Assembly: GCF_004352855.1 (NCBI RefSeq)
Contig: NZ_SJSC01000004.1
Location: 248,001 to 312,000 of the forward strand
DNA length: 64,000 nt
Reading direction: 5' to 3'
From: Marinomonas sp. KMM3893
GTDB lineage: Bacteria > Pseudomonadota > Gammaproteobacteria > Pseudomonadales > Marinomonadaceae
The position numbers and the translations under genes were made by a program. The notes beneath the pieces are model-generated. The model saw only the letters and a list, made by a program, of their open reading frames with translations. It did not search any database and was not told the DNA's origin. How positions within the stretch are numbered: the first letter of the stretch is position 1; each line of letters begins with the position of its first letter. Positions 1-8,411 of the stretch are shown here, piece by piece.

Positions 1-590
1 TGCTCTAGCTCAAGAAATACAAGCCTTTAACTATAAAATATCGCTTTCATAAGAAGAGAACGACGTTTGTTAATCTCGCGTGTAGGGCTTGCGAGTCTGG
101 GCGATGGTCGTTAAGGTTTATTCAGGTCATTAGCGTTATGGTTGTCGGCTACACGAGTCATTGAAGCTTCGCCAAGTCAGGGACTTTGTCGGTTCTAGGC
201 CTTACTAAAACGGCGCTTGTTTGTTTTTAGGGTGGGGGGCTTATGAAGCCCCTGTCAGATGAAATGCTATAAATGGCTTGGCTTGGCTTGGCTTGGTTTG
301 AGTTGGTCGGTGTTGGGTTTGGTGGCTGAGGATTTTTCAAGCTTTATCATGAACTTGGCGCTGATACCGGAAGATTACAGGGTGTTGGTATGGTGTTCAA
401 AAAAACGTTTAATCACCTTTGGCTCATCTTTAGAGATGTGTCATGTCTGCTTTAGAGAGGGTTTCTGTGGTTAGGGGGTCAAGATCATCCTTTTGAAAGT
501 ATTGATCACAGATAAAGCGCACTGATAATCTAGTTTCTAGAAATGAAGCTGATTAGAATGATTTATGACAATACGTTCATGGAGGAGTAT
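1..590. other. gene-poor stretch at window start
   Basis: I see no convincing gene in these bases. Short open frames exist, but none has a good ribosome binding site or a protein that looks like a known family. The stretch is rich in G and T on the plus strand and carries a small pentanucleotide repeat near 275-299. It may be the downstream or upstream region of a gene lying outside the window. Confidence 0.5.
275..299. repeat. GGCTT pentanucleotide repeat, about 5 units
   Basis: Four exact GGCTT units are followed by one GGTTT unit. The run lies in a short open frame that would read through as a Leu/Gly/Trp-rich segment, but that frame has little else to support it. The repeat is short and may be chance. 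Confidence 0.6.
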
Positions 591-749
591 ATGGAGCAAT
601 TTAGACAACTACTCACGGATCTCGAGTGTATTTCTCTTCAGGATATTTCAGAGATACCTGAAGACCTACAGCACGAGATTGCTGAGCAGATAGAGCAGTT
701 GCAAGACAAACTCAAGCGCTTAAATGAAAGCAGCTGTTCCGTTAAATGA
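591..749 (+). CDS. small acidic coiled-coil-like protein, unknown
   Basis: This is a 52-residue open frame of unknown function. I chose the ATG at 591 because a strong ribosome binding site, GGAGGAG at 581-587, sits at the right distance. Two earlier in-frame ATGs (543, 579) lack this support. The protein is rich in Glu, Gln, Leu and Asp, with a heptad-like stretch in the second half that could form a coiled coil. It has no signal peptide or membrane segment. The lipoprotein gene at 854 follows in the same direction. Existence of the gene rests mainly on the ribosome binding site. Confidence 0.45.
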   Translation: MEQFRQLLTDLECISLQDISEIPEDLQHEIAEQIEQLQDKLKRLNESSCSVK

Positions 750-853
750 CCTGTGATGATAAGGCGGCCTCTTTTTGCGTTTATGAGTGCGATAAAATTC
801 GAGCTTGCTAAGGCATCAATCAAGTCGGTTATTTCAAATGCTGGGGTGTCGGC

Positions 854-1270
854 ATGAGTTATCCTATTAAGGCGTTGATGTGTTGTTTGGTGGCGCTCTT
901 GTTATCGGGTTGCGCTGCTGACTCAGAGCGAATGCTTGGTAAAGCGCGTACGCCAGTTGCGGTGTCTGAGGTTCAGGTTTTGATGCAGCCGCCCAGTGTT
1001 GCCTATGAAGCAATTGCGCAAATAAAGGTAAGAGTGCAAGAAGGGTTTGATCAGCAGGCTCGTTTGAAAAATACCATAGCTGTGTTGGTCGCCAAAGCGG
1101 CTAAGTTGGGGGCGAATGGCGTGATAGTGGCGGATACCAAAGAGTTTAATGCGGCTTACAATCGCATCAGCACAGGCACGGCTTTTACTGAGGGTGCTTC
1201 ATTTACTTTGTCGCCAAGCGCTTTTAGTCGGGTAAAGCTAAGTGCCACCGCCATTTACTTGGCTCCGTAG
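854..1270 (+). CDS. small predicted lipoprotein
   Basis: The 138-residue product starts with a short positive N-terminus, a hydrophobic segment and a lipobox ending LLSGC with Cys at residue 20, so it should be processed by signal peptidase II and anchored in the outer or inner membrane. The mature part includes a segment with AAKLGANGVIV, a pattern seen in several small envelope lipoproteins with a YbjQ/DUF4156-like fold; this resemblance is only a suggestion. There is no obvious operon partner: the next gene, umuD, has its own LexA-controlled promoter. No biochemical role can be assigned. Confidence 0.75.
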   Translation: MSYPIKALMCCLVALLLSGCAADSERMLGKARTPVAVSEVQVLMQPPSVAYEAIAQIKVRVQEGFDQQARLKNTIAVLVAKAAKLGANGVIVADTKEFNAAYNRISTGTAFTEGASFTLSPSAFSRVKLSATAIYLAP

Positions 1271-1397
1271 ACATCTGGTTAAGCTTGCCAGTGTTATTTT
1301 AAATATTAAATAAAATAATTATTTTAATTATCTAATACGATTATTTCCTCTATTTATCGCTATATTTTGTTAGGTGATAATGGGCTTCCGCTCTATA

Positions 1398-1413
1398 CTG
1401 TATACATATACAG
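1398..1413. promoter_or_regulatory. LexA box upstream of umuD
   Basis: The sequence CTGTATACATATACAG is a perfect palindrome and matches the LexA consensus CTG-N10-CAG with an AT-rich core. It ends 14 bases before the umuD start codon, where it would cover the promoter or the start of transcription. This makes umuD an SOS gene here. Confidence 0.92.
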
Positions 1414-1427
1414 TCAGGAATGTTTTT

Positions 1428-1877
1428 ATGCGAGTTTCCTATCTCGGCGTTGCCAAATCGGCTTCTTTTATTGCTGCCAACAGCGTTCAAATCCCTCTTT
1501 ATGAAGCGTCAGAGTCTACTGTGCTGCCTTCCTCTGATCAGGATGCGAAGCAACCGGCGTTTGATTTGAATACGCTTTCTATCCAGCACCCAGCCGCGAC
1601 CTTTTTTGTCAGAGCGCATGGTGATTCCATGGTTGAGGCGGGCATTTATGCGGGCGATGTATTGGTAGCGGATAAGTCGCTCAATGCTCGTCACGGCGAT
1701 GTTGTGATAACGTACATTGATGGCGAAATGACGGTGAAAATATTGGAATTAAAGCCTGATGTCGTGCTTCGCCCTAAAAATAAAGCCTATGCGGCGATGC
1801 CAGTAACAACAGAGCCTAATGTGGAGATTTTTGGGGTGGTTATTAGTGTTATCCGTCAATTAGCGCGAGCCGAATAA
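1428..1877 (+). CDS. umuD: UmuD-like S24 family protein, SOS regulated
   Basis: The 149-residue product matches the UmuD subunit of translesion polymerase V, a LexA-type S24 peptidase fold. I start it at 1428 because the LexA box at 1398-1413 lies just upstream and an AGGA ribosome binding site is at 1416-1419; the longer frame from 1374 would run through the operator. The catalytic pair is present: Ser67 in GDSMVEAG and Lys104 in EMTVKIL, 37 residues apart as in E. coli UmuD (Ser60, Lys97). Aligned without gaps to E. coli UmuD over the N-terminal arm, the Cys24-Gly25 cleavage dipeptide is replaced by Thr31-Val32, and no Ala-Gly or Cys-Gly occurs in the first 45 residues. No umuC follows, so the polymerase partner must be elsewhere or absent. 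Confidence 0.93.
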   Translation: MRVSYLGVAKSASFIAANSVQIPLYEASESTVLPSSDQDAKQPAFDLNTLSIQHPAATFFVRAHGDSMVEAGIYAGDVLVADKSLNARHGDVVITYIDGEMTVKILELKPDVVLRPKNKAYAAMPVTTEPNVEIFGVVISVIRQLARAE

Positions 1878-1884
1878 AAGACTC

Positions 1885-1915
1885 AAAAAAGCGCCTTGTC
1901 ATCCATAAAGGCGCT
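1885..1915 (-). terminator. Rho-independent terminator for the small lipoprotein gene
   Basis: An 8-bp stem AGCGCCTT / AAGGCGCT (1890-1897, 1908-1915) is followed on the minus strand by a run of six T. It ends the minus-strand lipoprotein gene and may also slow transcripts leaving umuD. Confidence 0.75.
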
Positions 1916-1992
1916 GATTATCCAATGCTGTTTCTCAGTGTTGCTTCTTACCTTAATGATATTCTCTCGTACTACAGCAAAGTAAAACTCGC

Positions 1993-2253
1993 TTACTGGC
2001 ATACCGTCTCGGTTTGGCTTAACAGTGTCGCTGTGTAATGGCATTGATACGTTTTATCTAACACGGACGCGGTAAATTGTACTCGTTCACCGTCGGCTTT
2101 TTTATTGCTGATCACAATGTTGTCAGGGTTGGCATGAATTGCCGCGCTGGCTTTATTTTGCAGTGTTTGTTCAGTTGTGAGTGTGTTGTTCATAGAAACG
2201 CAGCCAGTTAATGCGCTCGCTGTGATTAGAGTAGCGATGGTTAAGGTCTTCAT
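1993..2253 (-). CDS. small predicted lipoprotein
   Basis: The 86-residue product has a signal sequence with a lipobox ending ALTGC (Cys at residue 18). The mature part is about 68 residues, with two further cysteines (in TYQCHY and at ETVCQ) that could form a disulfide in the periplasm. No family is recognised with confidence. It is transcribed alone, facing umuD, and is closed by the hairpin at 1885-1915. The start is supported by AGGAG-like bases just upstream (minus strand reads AAGGAGCAAT before the ATG region). Confidence 0.75.
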   Translation of the reverse strand: MKTLTIATLITASALTGCVSMNNTLTTEQTLQNKASAAIHANPDNIVISNKKADGERVQFTASVLDKTYQCHYTATLLSQTETVCQ

Positions 2254-2372
2254 CAGTCTATTGCTCCTTGCTGTGAATGTGCCAAATGTGGGGCGATTAT
2301 AGTCATTTTGAGCCGTGTTTTGCGCGAGTTTACGAGGACTTTACTTAGTGTCACTAAGGTTTGTAGGGCAAT

Positions 2373-2400
2373 AAAAAACACAACCTAGGTTGTGTTTTTT
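2373..2400 (-). terminator. terminator after trmJ, symmetrical
   Basis: The palindrome ACACAAC-CTAG-GTTGTGT is flanked by A6 on one side and T6 or more on the other, so it can terminate in both directions. It lies 34 bases beyond the trmJ stop codon on the minus strand. Confidence 0.85.
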
Positions 2401-2433
2401 TGTTTAAAGCGAGTGTAGTGTTTCTAACGAGAA

Positions 2434-3204
2434 CTACTCTTGCTCGGGTGTTTTTTTGGCTTTTTTCTCAGGGTGATTGTTGGCATCTGTTAGCCCAGCT
2501 TCACGCTGAACCGCCGCCAGTACGCCGCGTAAGATGCCCAGCTCTTGTTTTTCAGGGCGAGAGCGGTTGAAGAATCTATGGAGTTTATCAAGTACTTTGC
2601 CTGGGTGGTTGCGAACAATGAAGTTGATCCCATAGAGAGTATCTTCTAGGTGTTCGTAGAATAAATCCATGTCTTTTTTACGTGGGTATTCTGCCACTGT
2701 CTTGTCATACGTAGTCTGGTCTTGATTGGCCATCCAGATTTCATATGCCACGATTTGAACCGCTTGAGAGATGTTAAGTACTGGGTATTCATCATTGGCA
2801 TCGATGTAAACTTGACGATGGCATTGCGCAATTTCTTCGTTTAATAGCCCTGTGGTTTCTCTGCCAAAAACAATGGCTACATCGTGTTCTTTTGATTCAG
2901 GAATGACCGTTTGAGCGCATTCACGAGCGTTCATTATTGGCAACTGAAAGGTGCGATGACGTGCGCTGGTGCCAATCACGAGACTGCAATCGCTGATGGC
3001 TTCTTCTAGTGTGCTCACAATAGTGGCGTTTTCCAACAAATCGACAGCACCGGCGGCACGGCTGGTGGCTTCCTCTGAAGGGTAGTCGTTTGGGTCTACC
3101 AAATACAAATTGGTGAGTCCCATATTTTTCATGGCACGGGCAATGGCGCCCACATTTCCAGGGTGAAACGTGTTGATTAAAACAATTCGAATGTTACTCA
3201 GCAT
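2434..3204 (-). CDS. trmJ: tRNA (cytidine/uridine-2'-O-)-methyltransferase TrmJ
   Basis: The 256-residue product is a SPOUT-family methyltransferase that modifies the ribose at position 32 of tRNAs using S-adenosylmethionine. Family signs are the N-terminal IRIVLINTFHPGNVG segment with NVGAIARAMKNMG, the middle GRETTGLLNEE loop, and LNISQAVQIVAYE near residue 150, which builds the trefoil-knot cofactor site. The C-terminal extension of roughly 90 residues and total length agree with E. coli TrmJ. I start at the ATG at 3204, because the longer frame begins with TTG directly after the stop codon of the upstream gene. It lies 6 bases after the J-domain gene and is probably cotranscribed with it. 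Confidence 0.93.
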   Translation of the reverse strand: MLSNIRIVLINTFHPGNVGAIARAMKNMGLTNLYLVDPNDYPSEEATSRAAGAVDLLENATIVSTLEEAISDCSLVIGTSARHRTFQLPIMNARECAQTVIPESKEHDVAIVFGRETTGLLNEEIAQCHRQVYIDANDEYPVLNISQAVQIVAYEIWMANQDQTTYDKTVAEYPRKKDMDLFYEHLEDTLYGINFIVRNHPGKVLDKLHRFFNRSRPEKQELGILRGVLAAVQREAGLTDANNHPEKKAKKTPEQE

Positions 3205-3210
3205 GGGCAA

Positions 3211-4521
3211 TTAATTACTCAGTGTTTGATCGTCTTGGCGTCTGGTTTTTAGCGTGAGCGATTGCTCTGTGCTGGCAAACTCTACATCGTTCAAGACGAC
3301 TTGGTTGGTGTCGTTGAATAGGAATTGGTTACAGCCCTGATGATACAGGGAACCGGTCTCTAACACCAATCGATAGCGACCTCTAGGGATGAAGTTAGCG
3401 GCGTAGGCTTGACCTGCTTTTAGGTAAATAGCGAAAGGGGCTAAGCCGTCATAAGACTGAAAGCTGAGCACGCTGGCTTGTTGAAGGTGGTTGAGAATGC
3501 GCAGTCGACTTTGGCCGTCTGCGTTCCCAATTAACTGGCCGTGTCTTGGCGCCAGACCAGGTTGGCCAACACAGCCGGTTTCGAGCGCATTTTGAGCGCT
3601 GCCAAAACCGATGTCTTTGGCTTGTACCCACCCATTAACACCTTGATATCGAACGGTAAGCCAATCGCCTTGTGCTTTAATGCTTTGTATATCGGTGAGC
3701 GCAGGAAGACTCATCAATTGTTGGGTGTGGGTGTCGGGCTCTGCAAACAGTTTGGTGGTCACTAGCGTGTAGTTGGTGCCAATTCGATATTGTGGATACA
3801 GACCTGAAATATAACTGCTAGCGTGCGGTTCAACGGCTTTTGTATGCGAATCTTGCCAATATAAGGTGGCGTATATGCCAGCGGCAAAACACGCTAAATA
3901 AGTTGCTGTTCGAAACGCGGCTTTGGCAGCGTACAGACGAATCGGAGTGCCGGCTCGGTGTTCTTTGGGAGCGTCTGGTTCATCGACAAAGGTTTGATAA
4001 GGTGGAATATCAAACTCAGTGAAACGAGGAGGTTCTTCAGTATCGGATGTTTTGTAACCTTGAGAGGTAAAGCCCTTGGAAGCTTTGAAGGCTTCTTCGT
4101 ATATGGCTTTTACACGTTTTTCATTAAAGGTATTTCTTGCGGACTTGATGGCGTCATTGCGCGTTTTTTCTTGCTGGGCGCTATTGCGCTTCATTTCTTC
4201 GTAAGCCCGCTGTCGCTCTTTGATAAAAGCGGCTTGTTCTTTGTCTGATGTGGATGAGTAATTACGATAGCGAGGGTCAGCGGTCTGAGTCGCTTGAGTG
4301 AATTCGTAAGGTTTCCAGTGGGTTTCTGATGTGCCTTGTTTGATGGCATCTAGTACATTTTGGTAAGCGGCCTGAAGTCGTTGAAAGAGCTCAGTGGTAT
4401 CAACACCTGGATTTTTGTCAGGATGATAGAGTCTTGCCAAGCGACGAAAAGCGGTTTTAGCTTCATGAGCGCTGGCATTGGTAGGGATCTCTAACAGTCG
4501 ATAATCGTCTATAAGGCTCAT
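3211..4521 (-). CDS. membrane-anchored J-domain protein with SH3-like domain
   Basis: The 436-residue product has an N-terminal J domain (residues 5-62, HPD at 33-35), a charged helical stretch likely to be a coiled coil (about 93-150), one membrane segment near 203-221, and an SH3-like domain at about 250-305. The rest (about 315-436) is a beta-rich region I do not recognise. The HPD motif means it should stimulate an Hsp70 partner such as DnaK; no Hsp70 gene is nearby. Topology is inferred: J domain in the cytoplasm, SH3-like and C-terminal parts in the periplasm. trmJ follows after 6 bases. The specific substrate is unknown. Confidence 0.8.
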   Translation of the reverse strand: MSLIDDYRLLEIPTNASAHEAKTAFRRLARLYHPDKNPGVDTTELFQRLQAAYQNVLDAIKQGTSETHWKPYEFTQATQTADPRYRNYSSTSDKEQAAFIKERQRAYEEMKRNSAQQEKTRNDAIKSARNTFNEKRVKAIYEEAFKASKGFTSQGYKTSDTEEPPRFTEFDIPPYQTFVDEPDAPKEHRAGTPIRLYAAKAAFRTATYLACFAAGIYATLYWQDSHTKAVEPHASSYISGLYPQYRIGTNYTLVTTKLFAEPDTHTQQLMSLPALTDIQSIKAQGDWLTVRYQGVNGWVQAKDIGFGSAQNALETGCVGQPGLAPRHGQLIGNADGQSRLRILNHLQQASVLSFQSYDGLAPFAIYLKAGQAYAANFIPRGRYRLVLETGSLYHQGCNQFLFNDTNQVVLNDVEFASTEQSLTLKTRRQDDQTLSN

Positions 4522-4607
4522 GCTATCCTAGAAAATAAGCGTTTAGGCAAAAAAGAGGCGGCCGCTTAGCATTATGCATGATTTGTAAGTTTCGACAAAG
4601 CGGCAAT

Positions 4608-7046
4608 TTAGGACCCTAATAAGGAAAGGTAATCCTCACACGGCATCGGTCTATAAAGGTGATAACCTTGCCCAATTAAGCAATGCCATTGCTCAAGCTG
4701 TAAGGCAACTTCTTCGCTTTCGATGCCTTCGGCGACGCTGATAATGCCCATTTCTGAGCTGAGCTGAATCATATTTCGGCAAAGAATGGCGCTGCTTTTG
4801 TCGGTCAAACTTTGGGCGACAAAAAAACGATCCACTTTCAGTTCGTTAGTCTGCAAAGCGATGAGGTTTTGCATGGAGCTGTAACCCACGCCAAAATCGT
4901 CGATGGAGAGTTTGAATCCGGCTTTATGAAAGCGATTGACGTTGTCAAACATCACCTGACTGTTTTCAAAAATACTGGTTTCGGTGATTTCAATGACCAG
5001 TTGTGACGCAGGCAGTTGATAGTATTGCTGTAAGGAAATCACGCGGGCGGCAAAGCCTTCATAGAGCATGTCCAGTGCAGAGATGTTTAAAGAGAGCGTT
5101 CTATTCTCAAGCAATTTTGGGTGCTGGGCAGCCCATTTAAACACTTTAAAAATTACAAAATCCGTCAGTTTACAAATTAGTCCAGCTTGTTCCGCTAAGG
5201 GAATAAATTCACCAGGGGAGACTTGGCCTAGTTGTTTGTTGTTCCATCGTAAAAGGACTTCTCCTCCAGTGATCTCCCGTGTGGCTAAGTTTACTTGAGG
5301 TTGGATTTCAAAATACAGGCAGCCATTTTTTAGATCCTGAGTTAAGAGTGTGAGTAGGTGCAATTGATGGGCGTAATTTTGCTTAAGTGTTTGGTTAAAA
5401 GGTTGCCAGGTGCCTATGTCCACTCGACTGTGATTGCAGGCGATGAGTGCGTTTTGATACAGGGAGTCAAGTGTGTTGCTTTGCGATGGATAAAGTGCGC
5501 TGCCGATGTTGTATTGGTAATGAAAATCCAGATGACCGATTAAAATAGGGGTGTCTAAAAAACGTTGAACGGACTCAACCTGATAGCCCAGCTCCTGCTT
5601 GGATACGCAGATAAACGCCACCTTGTTGGTGGAGATGCGAACCAGCTTTCTTGTGGTGTTATTTGGCAGTGACAAAGACAGCACAGAGTCCATCTCGGCT
5701 AGGCTGTTATCCAAATTTTGTATCAAGGTTGATGTGGCTTGTTCGGCCTGATTGGGGCCGTAAGCTTGGCTGAGTTGCGAGTGGCTGGTGATTTCTATCA
5801 TGACGAGGGCGATGTCGGGGTGACTCATCGACGCGAGTTTGGCTTGCAGCACTTCAAAATAATAGTAGCGATTGGGCAGGCCTGTGCTGCCATCCGTTTG
5901 AATCTTTAGTGTGGTGTTGAGCTCTATTTGTTTGGCCTTATCGGTAAAAGCGATAGCAAAACCAAGTAACTCCAGGAAGTTGCAAAATGGGAGCGCGGCC
6001 TTGGTGATGTCATTAAAGGGGACGATATTCCAGTACATCATGGAGTTGATGGAGCTGCCAATGCTGACCATTATGATAGCGAAAAGGTAAAAGCGCGCCG
6101 CAATGAAGCCTTCTCGGTAAGATTTTAGACCATATTGCAGGCAGAAAATGATCATTGAAATCTGCATGATAATGAACAAAATGGCGGATATTTTTTCTGA
6201 AAAAAACACGCTTATAAGCAGGTAGGCGAAAAAGATGCAGTCGACCCAATAACGCCTACGGGTAGGCGTCTTCACCCTCGAAGTAGGCAAGAAGCCAATC
6301 GTAAAACGATACAAGCTCCAAGCGGCGAGCACAAACAGTGTGACCTTGCTCTCTATTAACCAGTGATGTACGAATTCAGGGAAAAACCAACGACTCGCGC
6401 CCATCATCATCGCCAGCGACAATAAAATAAAGCAGTGAAAAGCCAGATAATAGCCAAACGCCGCATAACGAAACTGCAAAAAGATGATGAAGTTAAACGC
6501 AAGCAAAACCAATACGCTGGTAAGGGCGATGGTCCAAAATAACGTCGTTGATAGTTTCGTGATGGCAGTGTCTGCGTTTTGATGGAGCTGCAATGGTGTT
6601 AAAAGTGGGCCACGGCTTTGCTTGCGAATATACAAGGTGTTGTCTTGTTCGGGTTGCAGGGTGAGTTGTATCCATATGCCGTTGTAATAGGCGACTTGAT
6701 TTTGCCAGGTTTGGTTCGCACCGCGACGCCAATGTTGGGTTTGTTTGCCATTCTGAAGAAAATAGAAGTCTAGGTCATCGATCAAATAATTGTTCATTTG
6801 AAGGTCAACCGTGACGGCTTTATTGGGGGTAGGGAAGTGTATTTTGTGCCATATGACATGGTCAGAAAAGCGTTGCGACGCCTTGTAATTGGCTTTATCA
6901 AAGGGGGCTTTGCTAAAAATAAAGGGCAGTGAATCCTTGTCTTTCTGCACATAAGTGGGCAGGGAAGACAAAACCACTTTGTCTACATCATAGGCTTGTG
7001 CGTACGAGCCAAAAAGCAACGCAAATAAAAAGAGAAAAAACTTCAT
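4608..7046 (-). CDS. 7TM-DISM sensor with degenerate GGDEF and EAL domain
   Basis: The 812-residue product begins with a signal peptide, followed by a periplasmic 7TMR-DISMED2-like sensory domain (about 25-160), a seven-helix membrane block (about 165-370), a GGDEF-type domain (about 385-545) and a C-terminal EAL domain (about 560-810). The GGDEF motif itself is absent, so this part should not make cyclic di-GMP. The EAL domain keeps EVLLRW in place of EALLRW, NIS, ITETS, DDFGVGYSS, KVDR, AEGIES and GQGY, so a working cyclic di-GMP phosphodiesterase is likely. I use the ATG at 7046, which gives a clean signal peptide; a TTG at 7061 is possible. The gene appears to stand alone; a weak hairpin with a T run lies near 4548-4612. 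Confidence 0.88.
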   Translation of the reverse strand: MKFFLFLFALLFGSYAQAYDVDKVVLSSLPTYVQKDKDSLPFIFSKAPFDKANYKASQRFSDHVIWHKIHFPTPNKAVTVDLQMNNYLIDDLDFYFLQNGKQTQHWRRGANQTWQNQVAYYNGIWIQLTLQPEQDNTLYIRKQSRGPLLTPLQLHQNADTAITKLSTTLFWTIALTSVLVLLAFNFIIFLQFRYAAFGYYLAFHCFILLSLAMMMGASRWFFPEFVHHWLIESKVTLFVLAAWSLYRFTIGFLPTSRVKTPTRRRYWVDCIFFAYLLISVFFSEKISAILFIIMQISMIIFCLQYGLKSYREGFIAARFYLFAIIMVSIGSSINSMMYWNIVPFNDITKAALPFCNFLELLGFAIAFTDKAKQIELNTTLKIQTDGSTGLPNRYYYFEVLQAKLASMSHPDIALVMIEITSHSQLSQAYGPNQAEQATSTLIQNLDNSLAEMDSVLSLSLPNNTTRKLVRISTNKVAFICVSKQELGYQVESVQRFLDTPILIGHLDFHYQYNIGSALYPSQSNTLDSLYQNALIACNHSRVDIGTWQPFNQTLKQNYAHQLHLLTLLTQDLKNGCLYFEIQPQVNLATREITGGEVLLRWNNKQLGQVSPGEFIPLAEQAGLICKLTDFVIFKVFKWAAQHPKLLENRTLSLNISALDMLYEGFAARVISLQQYYQLPASQLVIEITETSIFENSQVMFDNVNRFHKAGFKLSIDDFGVGYSSMQNLIALQTNELKVDRFFVAQSLTDKSSAILCRNMIQLSSEMGIISVAEGIESEEVALQLEQWHCLIGQGYHLYRPMPCEDYLSLLGS

Positions 7047-7208
7047 CCAATTGGGTCCCAAAGATCCTTATGCTGTGAAATACGTGGTTCTTATCGCAAA
7101 ACCCTTTACCGATTATTCTATTTCGAGAAATGAATCTTCTTGCATTCCAATCCTGTTTCTTAAACCATAGTAGATATATCGCTATTTGCTTTAAAAATTG
7201 GACAAATT

Positions 7209-7691
7209 ATGAACGACACACTTACTCATTTAGATCAACAGGGCAATGCCCATATGGTTGATGTGTCTGAGAAAAACATCACTAAACGTACAGCAACAGC
7301 GCAAGCTATTGTCACCATGAAACCAGAAACCCTGACTAAAATTGTGGAGGGGGGGTTGCCCAAAGGCGATGTGATCGCTACGGCGCGCATTGCAGGTATT
7401 CAGGCTGCGAAAAAAACCTCGGATTTGATTCCTTTGTGTCACCCTTTGATGTTGAGCAAAGTCAGTGTAGACATCGCTATTTTGAATGACACCGACATTC
7501 AGATCTTGTGTACTTGCGCACTGAGTGGCAAAACCGGCGTTGAGATGGAAGCCTTAACAGGCGCCAGTGTAACAGCATTGACCCTGTACGACATGTGTAA
7601 AGCGGTCGACAAAGGCATCGTAGTGAAAGAAATCTGCTTGCTTGAAAAGCACGGTGGTAAAAGTGGCGACTGGAGCAAAAGTAATGACTAA
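7209..7691 (+). CDS. moaC: cyclic pyranopterin monophosphate synthase MoaC
   Basis: The 160-residue product is MoaC, which converts the MoaA product (3',8-cyclo-GTP) into cyclic pyranopterin monophosphate, an early step of molybdenum cofactor synthesis. It carries family segments including [10 protein letters not shown], the [21 protein letters not shown] region and the C-terminal KHGGKSG. Length equals the usual ~160 residues. It opens a tight moaC-moaD-moaE operon and overlaps moaD by 8 bases. moaA, moaB and mogA are not in this window. I found no molybdenum cofactor riboswitch fold in the 160 bases upstream. Confidence 0.97.
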   Translation: MNDTLTHLDQQGNAHMVDVSEKNITKRTATAQAIVTMKPETLTKIVEGGLPKGDVIATARIAGIQAAKKTSDLIPLCHPLMLSKVSVDIAILNDTDIQILCTCALSGKTGVEMEALTGASVTALTLYDMCKAVDKGIVVKEICLLEKHGGKSGDWSKSND

Positions 7692-7938
7692 GCTGACCGT
7701 GGTCTTTTTTGCGTCTCTAAAAGAGTCGTTGGCAATCGGTCAGTATCAGGTGGTTGGTGACTTTCCTATGTCAGTAAAGGCGCTTAAGCAAATGTTAGCG
7801 TCTGAACTTGAAAATGGCGACGCGCTGCTGGCTGCCGGTATTCAGTCGTCTGTCGATTATGAATTTGCTCGTGATACTGACATGATTTCAAACACCGCAA
7901 AAGAAGTGGCTTTTTTCCCACCTGTTACGGGAGGATAA
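7684..7938 (+). CDS. moaD: molybdopterin synthase sulfur carrier subunit MoaD
   Basis: The 84-residue product is MoaD, a ubiquitin-like sulfur carrier. It ends in Gly-Gly (FFPPVTGG), which is thiocarboxylated and delivers sulfur to cyclic pyranopterin monophosphate in the MoaD/MoaE complex. I start it at the ATG at 7684, which overlaps the moaC stop by 8 bases and gives the normal MoaD beginning [12 protein letters not shown]; a longer frame from 7642 would add 14 residues not seen in the family. moaE follows after 1 base. Confidence 0.95.
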   Translation: MTKLTVVFFASLKESLAIGQYQVVGDFPMSVKALKQMLASELENGDALLAAGIQSSVDYEFARDTDMISNTAKEVAFFPPVTGG

Positions 7939-7939
7939 A

Positions 7940-8386
7940 ATGATTTCTGTTCAAGAAGAAGATTTTAACGTCGCTGAACTGTATCAAGCACTCCTGGTGG
8001 CAAATAAAACCGGCGCTGTCGCCATGTTTGTGGGTTTGGTGAGGGAGTTTTCAGATCTTGCTCCTGAGGACTGTGCCTTTGAGCTAGAGCATTATCCAGG
8101 CATGACAGAACACAATTTGCAAAGCATAGTGGATGACGCTAAGTCACGCTGGGCATTGCAAGAGGTTCGCGTGGTGCATCGTGTTGGACGCTTGTCGGTG
8201 AATGATCAAATTGTGTTTGTTGGGGTGAGTTCATCCCATCGTGCTGAAGCCTTTCAAGCGTGTGACTTTATTATGGATTATTTAAAGAGTCGTGCCGCTT
8301 TCTGGAAGAAAGAAACCCAAGGTGATCATGCTCAGTGGGTTGAAGCCAATGAAAAGGACAGTGCAAGCCTAGATCGTTGGTCATGA
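7940..8386 (+). CDS. moaE: molybdopterin synthase catalytic subunit MoaE
   Basis: The 148-residue product is MoaE, the catalytic half of molybdopterin synthase, which forms the dithiolene group of molybdopterin using two MoaD thiocarboxylates. Visible family segments are GAVAMFVGLVR at the start of the core, LEHYPGMTE, VVHRVGRL, the SSSHRAEAF segment and the Lys-rich KSRAAFWKKE that lines the active site. A strong GGAGG lies at 7930-7934, 5 bases before the ATG. It is the last gene of moaCDE and faces the recombinase gene across 25 bases. Confidence 0.97.
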   Translation: MISVQEEDFNVAELYQALLVANKTGAVAMFVGLVREFSDLAPEDCAFELEHYPGMTEHNLQSIVDDAKSRWALQEVRVVHRVGRLSVNDQIVFVGVSSSHRAEAFQACDFIMDYLKSRAAFWKKETQGDHAQWVEANEKDSASLDRWS

Positions 8387-8411
8387 TCTAGGCGGACACT
8401 CACTGATTAGC

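Noticed and set aside
259..474. Small hydrophobic open frame with a Leu/Gly/Trp run
   Set aside because: No ribosome binding site; the N-terminal pattern comes from the GGCTT repeat, and the rest resembles no protein family.
1374..1427. Longer umuD start at 1374
   Set aside because: It would put the LexA box within the coding sequence and lacks a ribosome binding site; 1428 matches the family.
4548..4612. Terminator after the EAL gene
   Set aside because: The possible stem GCCGCTT / AAGCGGC has a ~30-base loop and other folds compete, so I did not list it as a feature.
7047..7208. Molybdenum cofactor riboswitch before moaC
   Set aside because: The region is AT-rich with no sign of the conserved multi-stem motif.
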